In this document: positions 1 to 11,700 of the stretch, piece after piece | Position numbering within the stretch: the first letter of the stretch is position 1 | How the letters are laid out: every line of letters begins with the position of its first letter | Position numbers and translations under genes: made by a program | Notes under the pieces: model-generated | The model's input: only the letters and a program-made list of their open reading frames with translations | The model's database searches: none | What the model was told of the DNA's origin: nothing | Assembly: GCA_963573385.1 (NCBI GenBank) | Contig: CAUYLG010005321.1 | Coordinates: 121,763 to 185,762, forward strand | DNA length: 64,000 nucleotides | Source of the DNA: Cacajao melanocephalus | Lineage: Eukaryota > Chordata > Mammalia > Primates > Pitheciidae | Direction of reading: 5' to 3'

Positions 1-110
1 CACCCAGTATTCCCAGATGGAATCCCATCCAAGTACTAAGCAGGCCCGACTCTGCTTACTTTCTGAGATCAGATGAGGTTGGGCACCTTCAGGACGGTAT
101 TGCCATAGAT
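1..110 (-). pseudogene. 5S rRNA pseudogene, cut by the window edge
   Basis: The reverse complement of this interval aligns without gaps to human 5S rRNA, the RNA polymerase III-transcribed 121-nt RNA of the large ribosomal subunit. By eye I count about 20 differences over 110 positions (about 82% identity), many of them C-to-T or G-to-A at former CpG sites. The RNA 5' end is at position 110. About 11 nt of the RNA 3' end lie beyond the window start. The substitutions fall throughout the internal promoter and stem regions, so this is a dispersed pseudogene copy. The T-run at 121-128 is on the far side of the gene and is not its terminator. Confidence 0.92.
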
Positions 111-1889
111 GAAAGTGTCCTTTTTTTTCTTCTCATGCCTGTGTCCCCGATTTAGCTCACCTGGTACCTCTCATTTCTCTCAGTGTGGTTTTTGTCCATG
201 TGGAAGCTTGCTGTTGATTCTCCCTGATGTTGCCTGTCTTCCTTGCCTCCTCCTTTTGATGGGAGTTTAGCTCTCACCGGATAGCTTGCTCCATACCTGC
301 ATATACATCTGTTCTCTGAATTTACTTGTCACTGTGCCTCCCATAGATTTTGAATAGGTTGCTACTTATTAAACACCACTTATCCCTAAGCTGATTTCTA
401 ACACTTTTAGAATAGTTAAGGAAATAGAGATGCAGCAGCTGAGTAATTGGAGACAGATGATACTTCCTTTGCTTCTAAACTTTGAGTTTACAGAGTCACT
501 GTACTTATGCTTTGGACAGCAGACATGAACATGCATGGCAATGGATGATATGACTGTTACAGGAATAGTTATAATCAGAAACATCAACTTTTGGGGAACA
601 TTTATTTACATAATACTGTCATTAAACAAATATCAAATAATGCCCTAACATCTCGATAAGCTTACTATACTTCTGTGGTGTTAACTTATTTATTTGCCTA
701 AATTGTTTGTAGGATCAATAAGCTGTACCATATAATAAAAGTTATAATAATGCCACTAGAGTTGGTTTTCATGCAGGATCAAGATTGGCCAATAAGGCAT
801 TATAACCATATTTTAATCCTCATATCGCTAAAGAAGGCCATCCTGGAAACATCACCTCTGAATTCTTACTGTTTAAAAGGATGGAATCAGTGCAGAGAGA
901 ACAAAAATTGATAGAAATATATTTTCTACACACAGTATTTGACAGGAGTGGAGTACAATCAATATGAAACCTCTAGTTTAATACTTACTATTAGACATAA
1001 AAACACAATACCAAACTTTTCAGCAGCAAAGAAACATATTAAAATCAATATCACGCACAAATATGTATTGTGCCAAAGAAAATGTCAGATGAAAAACCTG
1101 TGGAGATCAATATTAGGGACTAAAAATTTCACATATTTTCTCTATGATGTTGCTGCTAAATAAAGAAATTTGTATTAGTGACATTGACAATGTGCAAGAC
1201 TTTCTCATTAAAGAAACTCCAGCTTAATAAGTACGTGTTACCGTATTGGATTTTTTCCAACCCTCTCCCTTCCTTTTTTGGCATTTACTCATGTAGGAGA
1301 TTATGATACATCTGTCGAGTATGATGTGGTTTAGTTCCAGACTGGAGGTAGGAATAGGAAAAGGCAAGTCTGCAGTGGTGGCAGCCTTGACAGAGGGAGG
1401 GAGGGTAGCAGGCTCGAGTGTGTGTATATATTGGTGATATTTCTAGTGTGCCACTGAGGAAAACAAAAGAGAAACATAATTTCACCCTACATGATTTATC
1501 TTCCCCTGCATGATAAAATTAATATCCTCAGAAGTGTTACCTAGTTTCCCCACCTCCTATCCAGAAGCAGCCTCATACGTCCTAACACAAACATTGTTAG
1601 ATAATAAATTCAGCTCGGATATGTTTATTTCCGATTGATTAGAGAAGAATTTTGCATTGAGATACGTTTCCAAATGTTAGCAAAGTTTTGCTTGTCACTC
1701 TCCAGAGCGACCCCCAGCATCTTTCCGCATGATGATGATTAGGCTCACGAAGTAGGCACTCTATTACCTATGGTTCCCTGCTCTGTTGCTCTGGCAAAAC
1801 ATTGACATCAATCATCAATGTCACGTTGATAACTTCTTTATGTAATTACCCATCTTTCTATGTCTGAAGAGATATCTGTACTTATTAGC
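111..1889. other. Unique AT-rich sequence, no gene recognised
   Basis: I recognise no repeat family and no coding exon here; the open frames of 60-75 codons look like chance frames. Noteworthy small elements are a palindromic inverted-CCAAT motif (ATTGGCCAAT, 784-793) and a short inverted repeat with a PBX-HOX-like TGATTGAT site on the minus strand (1799-1822). The stretch 1560-1890 keeps several CpGs and homeodomain-type cores and could be conserved regulatory DNA, but only an alignment could show this. Confidence 0.5.
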
Positions 1890-2070
1890 CACAAGATCAG
1901 GATGGGCCATTCAACCTCTTTGGCTGTGTTTCCTAATTTGGATCATGCATGTAATATCTGACCTGCATGCTTCATGGGCTGTAATGATCAAATAAAATGA
2001 GAGGGAGAAAAGTGGTTTTGAAAACTGCAAAGCCCTATGCAAACATGAAAGTGTCATTCAACATGGTACC
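1890..2070 (+). mobile_element. MIR SINE fragment
   Basis: The order of motifs follows the MIR consensus: a block like 'caacctct..ctgtgtttcctaa' (the 'cctcagtttcctcatctgtaaaatggg' core region), then the 'gatcaaataaaatga' block, and a tail like 'aaaactgcaaagccctatgcaaac'. MIR is an old tRNA-derived SINE shared by all mammals. The copy is strongly diverged. Confidence 0.65.
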
Positions 2071-3454
2071 CACAGACATGGAAATACATGAGTATAACTC
2101 TGCTTTGGTGGCCTGAGGCAACAATGAGAATTCTGCATCAGCGTCCAGATCCTGTCTAGCAATAGTGAGATTTAAGCTCCGGTGCAGTCAGCTGGCCAGG
2201 ATGAGTATTATCAGTGCTAGATCGGTCTTATTATTTTGGTGTACTTTGTGAGCTCTTGGCCTCACATGTCTGAAAACTGCCCTGGCTGGGGAGTTGTTAA
2301 AAAGATGCTCTGGCTTTTTCACTCTCAGAATTGTTCGATGAATGAATCCAGCATAGCCAGTTCTAACCTATCAAGAAATAAATTTGCTATCATTTAAATA
2401 TGCAAAATTAAAAAAAAAAGTCTTCCTTAAACACATTTTCAAATCATGCTGAAAGAGATTTATAACTTGACAAGGATGTGTGAATCTGGGTTCTGATGCT
2501 CAGAAGTAGAAGTAAAGCAATTTGCAGCCCACGTTGTAAGAACTAGAGCTTCGCATCCCCCCATTGGAAAACTGTCCTTTGTCTTTCCCTATCACCATAA
2601 TTAACTAGTTCCTATTCATTAAACAATGAAACAGATAATTAAATAGTAATAATAGTACTTTAATTATGAAGGTATTGTTATCTGCATAGAATGTAGAAAG
2701 AGAGATCACTTTAGCTGCATTTAAAACGTTTGCTTGTCTGCTTTTTAAATACAGAAGAAAAAAGTGTTCATTAAGTTCAGAGCTTCTAACAGGAAAAAGG
2801 ACAGAATCTATACCCCCAGAAGGCCATTTGTGATAAACAGGAGTTGCATGTATTAATGGAGTAAGCATTGATTAAGACACGTGAATTTGTAGCATGCATC
2901 CTTAGTATTTTTTCAAGAGGCATCTTGAATAGTCCTAAGAACCATCAGCAAGTATTTTTAGACACAAGGATGCATGGTGGGGAAGAAAGTCCTGTGCATG
3001 ATGACTTTCAGAGTTTGCTAAGCACCATGGTCCTCAGGTTAAATCAATTCAAACTGCTCTTTAACTTACCTTCCCTTTTTTTCTTTGAGTATGAATTTGA
3101 TACTAGAGTCGGCTCTAGTATCACTGTTTCATGTTTTGATACAACTGAATAAATTATCATGTCTCCAGTTATACAAAAACAAGCTGAACCTCCAAAGCAC
3201 GTTTTGTTTCTTTACGTGCTAACAATTCTCTGCATTTGGAACTTAATTTCTCAGGAAAGAACTTCGGACATAAACTACTTTCTCTCTTATCACAGTTACC
3301 TTCCCCTAGTAAAATCCTAGGATGTGGAGAGGTTTGGCAATTAGAAAGCAACGCCTTGGCAATTAGAAAGGAAAGCTTTCTATTTTATAATTAAATAAAA
3401 CTTAGTGTTTATTAAATGTTACATATTCATCTACAAGGGAAGTAATATTGTATG
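2071..3454. other. Unique sequence, no gene recognised
   Basis: No repeat family is recognised. Frames of 87-94 codons at 2605-2868 (minus) and 2868-3152 (plus) resemble no protein I know and lack splice or promoter context. A 15-bp motif is repeated in tandem at 3334-3370. Confidence 0.5.
3334..3370. repeat. 22-bp tandem duplication
   Basis: The 15-mer TTGGCAATTAGAAAG occurs at 3334-3348 and again, unchanged, at 3356-3370. The period is 22 bp. It looks like a small replication-slippage duplication in otherwise unique DNA. Confidence 0.85.
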
Positions 3455-3625
3455 ACCATTACATCTAGATTTGAATCTATGCTTTGCCACTTAAAAGCTC
3501 TGCGACCCTGAGCAAGTAATCCTCTGAGCCTCTTTTGTCCATCTGTAAAATGGGACTACCTTACAGGCTTTGAAAATTACATATAAAACACTCAGCATGG
3601 ATCCAGGGTTAGTGTATCCTTAAAA
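3455..3625 (+). mobile_element. MIR SINE
   Basis: The sequence runs in MIR order: 'tttgaatctatgctttgccac', 'gcgaccctgagcaagtaa', 'cctcttttgtccatctgtaa', then the 'aaatgggactacc' block and the 'aaacactcagcatgg' tail. This is the sense orientation of the MIR core and its LINE-derived tail. Confidence 0.85.
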
Positions 3626-5150
3626 ACCTCACCTGTTCTTATCATTCTAAATTTCATAGACTTTGTTTTCTATAATGGTAGACCCCTTGGTGCAATGAAC
3701 GAGTGAATCCTCCTAGAAGACATAAAGGATCAGTTATTCTCGTTTTGTTTTTTCCTGGATTACATCCACTTTTGCTTTTCAATATTTCAGAAAACAATGC
3801 AATTTCTCCCACACAATCCAAGCAGTCTCCAAGGCACTTAACAAGAACTTACCTGCAGTCATTTGATTCATCTACCTGAGAGTTGGCTCAAGAATCCAGA
3901 TTTTCGGACTCTTGGGCTTGCTATTTCCAAAGCATCCTTTCTCCTTAGGAAAGCAGAAGAAGGCATCCCTTTTCCACCTTTCCTAAACTGAAAGGCATTG
4001 ATTTTTTTTTTAATTTTTTTACCAGTTAGACATTAAAAAATTATTGAAGGTCAAAAATATAGGGGTTTTAGCAACCACAGATACCCCTGGGAGTTCATTC
4101 CATTTTAGATTTCTCTAAAGGTAATAATGACACTATCTTCAGGTTCCTTAGATTTTACTAATCCACAATAAGTTGGCAGCAGAATATTAGTTGGCAAATA
4201 GTTAAAAAACCTGAACTATGGAAAATTTGATGTAAACCTAAATATCAGAAAAATCTAACCTAGATGTGTGAAATTTTAATTTACAAGGTCAACTGCAAGA
4301 AAGGTACAATCACAGAGCTCAGTGTATACTCAGAACTCTGGATTATATTTTTTGCTCTTTGACTACCCAATGTGTCTGTCTTTAGATAGCCCTTCAGGCT
4401 AATGTTGGATGAGAGGCTCTTACATAACCCTAAGTAAATAGATCATCTTCTATCTTTTTATTCAGAAAATAATGTTTCTTCATAGGTCTGTGTTAAGTTC
4501 TCTAATCAGCCTCACTTTCTCTTATGTCAAGGAGTAGGATAAACCCAAGAAAACATACCAGTGGTGATCCCAGTATTTTATGAAGAAACCCTTCAGGCTG
4601 AAAAACAAAGTGTTTTTGTATATGACAGTATCCATCCAGATTCCCCATTGGATCAAAGAAACATATTGATCTTTAAGGTGCAGCATGATCATTGGAAGTG
4701 CAACAATGGACTTTGATTCTTTTCTGAGTCCTATCAATGAAGAACTATTTTAATCAATTTAATAATGAATTTTTTTGCCAAGGTCATATTGTATTTCATT
4801 AATTCACTATCTAGTATCTTCCTTTGTTAATTAGTAAGCTCAAGACATCAGAAAGAATGAATATCCTTACCTTTACTCACACAATGCTCCTAAGTGATTT
4901 TCAATGTTATATATTCACAGCTATTCAATTTTATTTTCAACCTATACTCCAGAGTTCATATAAACACCATTTGGCATTTAAACCTCATCATTATTTCAGT
5001 TTATTAGAACAAATGTTTTTTGACTATCTAGTTTAAGGCCATTTTCAGGGAAGATTCCTTCATGAAAAATACATCAGCTGCTTGATTCTCTACTCAGTGA
5101 AGACATACCACCTTTTAAGGAAAGCAGAATAAAAATTCTATTTTTCTATG
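3626..5150. other. Unique AT-rich sequence, no gene recognised
   Basis: No repeat family or coding exon is recognised. A consensus-like splice donor on the minus strand (GCAG followed by GTAAGT, around 3848-3856) lacks a good acceptor beside it. Small frames at 4522-4737 (minus) and 4824-5036 (plus) look like chance frames. Confidence 0.45.
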
Positions 5151-5295
5151 GCAGATTCTGTGCCAAATGCCTTATATCCATTACCTGATTTAGTTCTCCC
5201 AGTCAGTTATGTGTTAGGCATGACTATGTCCATTTTACAGGTGTGAAAACTGAGGTGAGGGAAGTAAAATAACTTTCTGAGTATTGTATAGATTG
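5151..5295 (-). mobile_element. MIR SINE fragment
   Basis: This is the reverse complement of the MIR core: 'gtgccaaatgccttatat', 'atgtccattttacag' and 'gaaaactgaggtgaggg' correspond to the minus-strand reading of the 'cctcagtttcctcatctgtaaaatgg' block. Confidence 0.8.
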
Positions 5296-5399
5296 CTCCT
5301 GTCTACACATAGTCATGCAGACACAGGGTTTTCTCATAATACAAGAAAGAAGGACACTAATGCCATAAGAGAGCAACAGATCAATTATCATGACATTTC

Positions 5400-6190
5400 A
5401 GAGTAGGGGAAGATTACTTATAACTCTAAATAATTAGGGAAATTTCACTGAAGTGGAGGAATTTAGTCAGAATCTTGACGGACAGGTGGGTTTGGGTCAT
5501 GTTGGAATAAATGGCACTACTGGTGGATGGGGTAGGTTAGGCAAGGAAAAGCCATCGGGGAAAGGGGGAATACATGTGTGGGAAAAGCGAAGAGTCAAGT
5601 TTGGGGGAGTAGGGTGCATATGAAAGAAAGTAGAAGGAGATGAGCATGAAAAAAGTAGGGCAGGAGACATTGTTGGATGCCTTCCATACTTGCCTAGAAG
5701 ATTTGTACTTAATGGAGAATTCTAGAAAGTTTTCAAGTAGGAGAATGGCATGATTGCAACTGTGTTTTACGCAGCTTAATCCAGGAATGCCGTGATGAAC
5801 AGAAGGGGCCAGCTCAGTTACGAACCAAAAAAGTAGAGCTGGGAAGGTGGGAAGTGAAACCTGTCTTCAAGATTCTTGCATCTCAGTGACTATGAGAATT
5901 TGGTGACAGCCAATGGCGACGACAGTAGGACAGAATCTTGTGTTTATATTATGTTTGTCTTATTTTATGTGTGTTTGATTCAGGGGTTGAAGATATGTGT
6001 ATTTGCTTTGTTAGAAGTTGAAATTGAGGTGCCCATGAGATGTCCAAGTGGGGATATCCCAGAGCCAGGGGAAACATTCCATGAAGAACTTAGAGGAGAA
6101 GTAGAACAGGAGAGACAGATATGGGAACCACCTGCCTCAATGCAGAGTTACAGACAAGAGGAATGAGGAGAAGCCAGCTCGAGGGAGAAA
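5400..6190 (-). mobile_element. L2 LINE 3' part
   Basis: Read on the minus strand, this follows the last part of the L2 LINE ORF2 and its 3' region. Recognisable blocks on the plus strand are the 'tcttgacggacaggtgggtttgg' region, 'gttttcaagtaggagaatgg' and 'gaggtgcccatgagatgtcc', which match known L2 landmarks in the right order. The 96-codon plus-strand frame at 5876-6166 lies in antisense L2 and is not a gene. Confidence 0.75.
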
Positions 6191-6314
6191 GTCTAGAGCA
6201 GGGTATCAAGATAGAGGTTTAAAGAATAAGTTTAAAGAATGCTTCACTTTGGGAGTGGGAGAAAAAAAGTCACGTGAAGAAGGAGAGGAAGAAAAAAGAA
6301 GCGCTGAATGCCTT

Positions 6315-6505
6315 TCATGAGCACCTTCTGCAGAACAGAGCCAGAGATGAATGCCTTATGCCTAAATAATGCAGCAAACCTACAAACCAGGTGTGAACCT
6401 CAGTTTGCGGATCAGAAAACCAAGGCTCAGAGAAGTTAACTTGTCAAAATCTGACAATTGTATGGCAGTGATGGAGCCAGAATTGGAATCTGAAACCTGT
6501 GCATT
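6315..6505 (-). mobile_element. MIR SINE
   Basis: It reads as antisense MIR: 'gtgaacctcagtttgcgg' is followed by 'aaaccaaggctcagagaag', 'ttaacttgtcaaaatct' and 'gagccagaattggaatctg', the usual reverse-complement order of MIR landmarks. Confidence 0.75.
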
Positions 6506-6516
6506 TTTTTCTGGGT

Positions 6517-6850
6517 CAGAGGTTGTCAAACTTTCTTTAAAAGGAGCAGTAATAATTATTAATATTTGAGCTTTAAGGGCTGTGTGGTCTTAGTCGCCCC
6601 TACTTAATTCTACTTTTGTGGTGCAAAAACAGTCACAGACCATAGTAAATGGGTGTGGCTGAGTCCCATAAAACTAAATTTGTGTTCACTGAAATATGAT
6701 TTTATATAATTTTCCTGAGTATCAAAAGATTACCTTGTTTTGATCTTTTTTCCCAACCACTTAAAAATATAAAAGCAATCCTTTGCTTGCAGGGAGTGCA
6801 AAAGCAGGTGGCAGGCTGGATTTTACCTGCCTGCTGCAGAACATCAGGAG
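6517..6850 (+). mobile_element. hAT-Charlie-type non-autonomous DNA transposon
   Basis: It begins with a terminal motif of hAT-Charlie form (CAGAGGTTGTCAAAC). Then come blocks typical of one common Charlie-derived family: 'gtaataattattaatatttg', 'gctttaagggctgtgtggtc', 'aaatgggtgtggctg', 'cataaaactaaatttgtg' and 'gcaaaagcaggtggcagg'. The far terminus has decayed and no 8-bp target duplication is visible. The family is recognised from memory and its exact MER/Charlie name is not fixed here. Confidence 0.65.
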
Positions 6851-6898
6851 ATCAGAAGAGGTAGGTGGGCACGAAGTCAGAAATGTATCAAACCACAG

Positions 6899-8584
<1,686 letters not shown>

Positions 8585-8790
8585 GAGTAACTGCTCTCAT
8601 GTAGTAAATACTTGTTAGGTACCAGGCCTTGCTCTGGTGCTTTATAGACATTATTTTATTTTACTCCTACTCTTTACATGAATTATTATTATTGTGCTTC
8701 TTTTGCAGATGGAAAAATTGAGACCCAGGTAGGTTATTTACTGTGCCAGAACTTGAACCCAGGTGTGACGGGTTCCCAAGTCTATGCTGA
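8585..8790 (-). mobile_element. MIR SINE
   Basis: Antisense MIR landmarks are in order: 'taccaggccttgctctggtg', 'attattattattgtgcttc', 'gcagatggaaaaattgagac', then 'cagaacttgaacccaggtg'. It overlaps the 3' end of the 148-codon minus-strand frame at 8738-9184, which speaks against that frame being a gene. Confidence 0.85.
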
Positions 8791-10536
8791 CGCAAAACAT
8801 TAGATTGAGACTATACCACCTATAACAGTAACCTTTACTTCTCATTGATTTCATTTTTTTGGACCTCTGTGACATCTGTAAATCTTCAGGGAATTGTAAG
8901 TGGGGGAGAAAAGCAGCCTTTCTCTCAGGGCATACAAAATGAAGGCAGAAGGGCAACCCTACAGAGACATTTTCAAGTTTGAACAGCTTCACTTGGGGTG
9001 GAGCCTGCGGCAGAGCTACAGGGAGACCCAGAGGTGTCCCTATTCCTGCAAGGGAACAAACAGGATTGTCCCGGGGTGAGGTGTACTCAGGCTGCAGGAG
9101 TGTGCCGCAGGGCTCCTGGCCACCTACGAAAGAGTTAATTCTTACAAGTAGGGAATGTTCAGATATGAGAGGAGTAGATTCCAACAGTTAATGGGATCTT
9201 AGATGACATGTTGTATAAAATTTTCAAAGTGGGATTCTTACATACATAATTTATCTCTGTAATTAAAAAGCCTAATTTAAAAAATAATACAGATGCAACA
9301 CATAATGGTGTGATTTCTTGTCACAAAAACAAATTATTATCTTGATAATGCAATACTATAATTTACATTGCCACAAAATACAGTACTTTCACGAATTGCA
9401 TGATAAATGTTGTCTAATTATTTTCCTCCTGGTTCTCTCCCTCTTCCCTCGTTTTGCTTGTGAGATGATAAGAATCCAGTTGTCAGTGGTGGGTTAAGCC
9501 CTTTCTATCAGCATTTGTGGAGGGAGGACAACATTTAGGAAGGTCCCTTGGCTTTGTCCCATTGGATAAGCAAAGCAAATGCCATCGGGTGCTTTAATGT
9601 GAATGGGCGTTTTGCAGAAGGTCTCTTGAGGGGGTCGGGTTCGGTGTAAGCATGTACTTCATTGCAAATTCCTCAAGTATTCTGCAGATGAGAGTGAGGG
9701 GCCCACTGTTATGGTGGTACTTTAGCCATAAATGACCATTATATTCTGAACAGCCCCTTCAATTCCCCTGGCTTCCCTCCTGGTTACACACCCATCATTC
9801 TCAGCCGAGAAGGGAGTGTAAATAGCTCTCCCACCGCTGATGCCACTTAGCCGGCTGCAAATTGATGTGGATGGCTCTTTAGCTTTGGAGACTGTGCCTT
9901 TCACCTTCACAGCACTGGGCATTCACTGGCCTGCGGCTTTGGAGCCTGAGATAAATCCTTAACTAGAGCTTTGCTGTCCACATTGCAACACATCAGAACT
10001 CAGCCGGTGGACGGACATTTCAAACATTTTGGAAATTTACACCTTGTCACTCTCCCAGGGCAATGATTTCAAGAAATTATGCCATCTCCACCCACCTTTG
10101 CATACTAAGGCTAAACACCCAGAGCCATTTCTAGCTCCAGCTAAAGTGCTGAAGGTCAGAGAAGTCAAGATGAGCCAGCGCTTTGTGCATGTTTCCCATT
10201 ATTATGCTAATCATATGCATGGTCTTTCTGCACTTACACATCCATTTCCGTGGCCAAAAAAAAATACATCGGTGTTTTAAACAATGCTAATATTGTAATA
10301 AAGCAGTGACAAATGACTGAAGATTTCAAGTAAAGACTTCCATTGTGCCCTTGGCTTGCGACATTTGGGAGAAGGAAGTAAAGATGTAGCCTAAAATGTG
10401 GGTTTTAAATCTGTTAACTCTTTTTGTGTTTGTTTCCTGACTTTGGTGTTCATGTCGCAAGATTTCTGACAACCGAGTTTTCCACTGCCTTGAGCTTTCT
10501 CACAATTTGGGTGGGTGCTTGGAAAAAAAAAAATAG
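8791..10536. promoter_or_regulatory. Unique tract; candidate conserved regulatory element (about 9240-10310)
   Basis: No repeat family is recognised over about 1.7 kb. The part from 9240 to 10310 keeps CpG dinucleotides that neutral DNA here has mostly lost (around 9635-9650, 9825-9860 and 10005-10015). It also holds POU/homeodomain-like cores, for example ATGCTAAT followed by ATATGCAT near 10204-10220 and AACAATGCTAAT near 10280. These traits suit a developmental enhancer, but this is inference; conservation was not measured. The 148-codon frame at 8738-9184 (minus) resembles no known protein. Confidence 0.35.
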
Positions 10537-11088
10537 GCTATAGGTGATACTTAATACTGAGCATCAACTTGACTGGACTGAAGGGTACAAAGTATTGTTC
10601 CTGGGTGTGTCTGTGAGAGTGTTGCCAGAGGAGATTAACATTTGAGTCAGTGGACTGGGAAAGGCAGACCCACCCTCAATCTGGGTGGGTCAATCAGCTG
10701 CCAGTGTGGCTAGGATAAAAGCAGGCAGAGGAACGTGGAAGGATTAGACTGGCTGAGTCTTCCAGCCTCCCTTTCTCTCCCTTGATGGATGCTTCCAGCC
10801 CTGGAACATCTGACTCCAAGTTCTTCAGCTTTTGAACTCTTAGACCTACACCAGTGGTTTGCAGGGGCCCTTGGGCCTTCAGCCACAGACTGAAGGCTAC
10901 ATGTCAGCTTCCCTACTTTTCAGGTTTTGGGACTTGGACTGGCATCCTTGCTCCTCAGCTTGCACATGGCCTATTGTGGGACTTCACCTTGTGATTGTGT
11001 GAGTCAACTCTCTTTAATAAACTTCCTTTCATATATACATCTCTCCTATTAGTCCTGTCCTTCTAGAGAACTCTGAGTAATATGCTAT
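10537..11088 (+). mobile_element. ERVL solo LTR, MLT2A-type
   Basis: The LTR body (about 10542-11083, about 540 bp) follows the MLT2 pattern. It has an opening block around 'catcaacttgactggactga', then 'ctgggtgtgtctgtgagag', 'gagattaacatttgagtcag', 'cttcagcttttgaactctt', a polyadenylation signal (AATAAA near 11016) and an end like 'gagaactctgagtaat'. A 5-bp direct repeat GCTAT flanks it (10537-10541 and 11084-11088), the duplication size expected for ERVL. No internal viral sequence adjoins it, so it is a solo LTR left by recombination. Confidence 0.85.
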
Positions 11089-11419
11089 ATATTGACACAT
11101 CTTCCACAAACCTATCCTATGCTTTGAGAGTAACACTATTTACAAAGAGTTTGCTGGTTTTGTGAGACTCCAGAACAATCCAGGTTTTTCCACTCACCGT
11201 TCAGCAAATCATTGTTAGTAAATTAGCTTGCCTTCTCCAGATGAAAACATTCCAACAAATTTAACCCCTTTCGTCCTTTTAATAAGGTAACACATCAATC
11301 ATTTAAATTTTCTTGGCGAATGTCTATTAATTAATTTAACTGAACCACTTTGTTTCAGTCGGTGCTATCCCAGGCATTCACTATATGGAAAGCATAAGAA
11401 ACTGGTGAGTTGCATTAAC
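11089..11419. other. Unique sequence
   Basis: AT-rich sequence with no recognised repeat. A good acceptor motif (polypyrimidine then CAG, ending at 11358) and a GTGAGT donor motif after 11404 lie in it; see findings. Confidence 0.4.
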
Positions 11420-11700
11420 AACAAATGGAAACAGTATGCAATGAGTGCAATGCTCCTGATAGGAAGAATCATGCTGAGGTCAGGCCCTAGAGTAGAGGGC
11501 GCTGGAATTAGCTCTGTCACTTTGGAGGGTAAGAAACTAGAGAGCTTCCCAGAGGGCTCAGGGGGCAGAAGGAATGGCATGAGTAGAGCCATGGCTGACC
11601 CATGGGGACGGGGGAGTGTTGAGCAGACTGAGGAATGATGCAAAGCTGCCATGTGGGGCATCGAGAAACCAGGTGAGTGAGGGGGCTTGGAAACCACGTG
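11420..11700 (-). mobile_element. L2-like LINE fragment
   Basis: The block 'gggggcagaaggaatggcatg' with the purine-rich surroundings fits antisense L2 (the region where L2 reads like 'ggcagagggaacagcatgtg'). Divergence is high, and the call rests on motif order only. The overlapping 77- and 110-codon frames are chance frames. Confidence 0.45.

Noticed and set aside
3455..3625. tRNA-like box motifs in MIR copies
   Set aside because: MIR is tRNA-derived, so A/B-box remnants are expected; no cloverleaf can be drawn here or in the other MIR copies.
8738..9184. 148-codon open frame on the minus strand
   Set aside because: It resembles no known protein, its 3' end runs into an antisense MIR, and no promoter, splice or polyadenylation context supports it.
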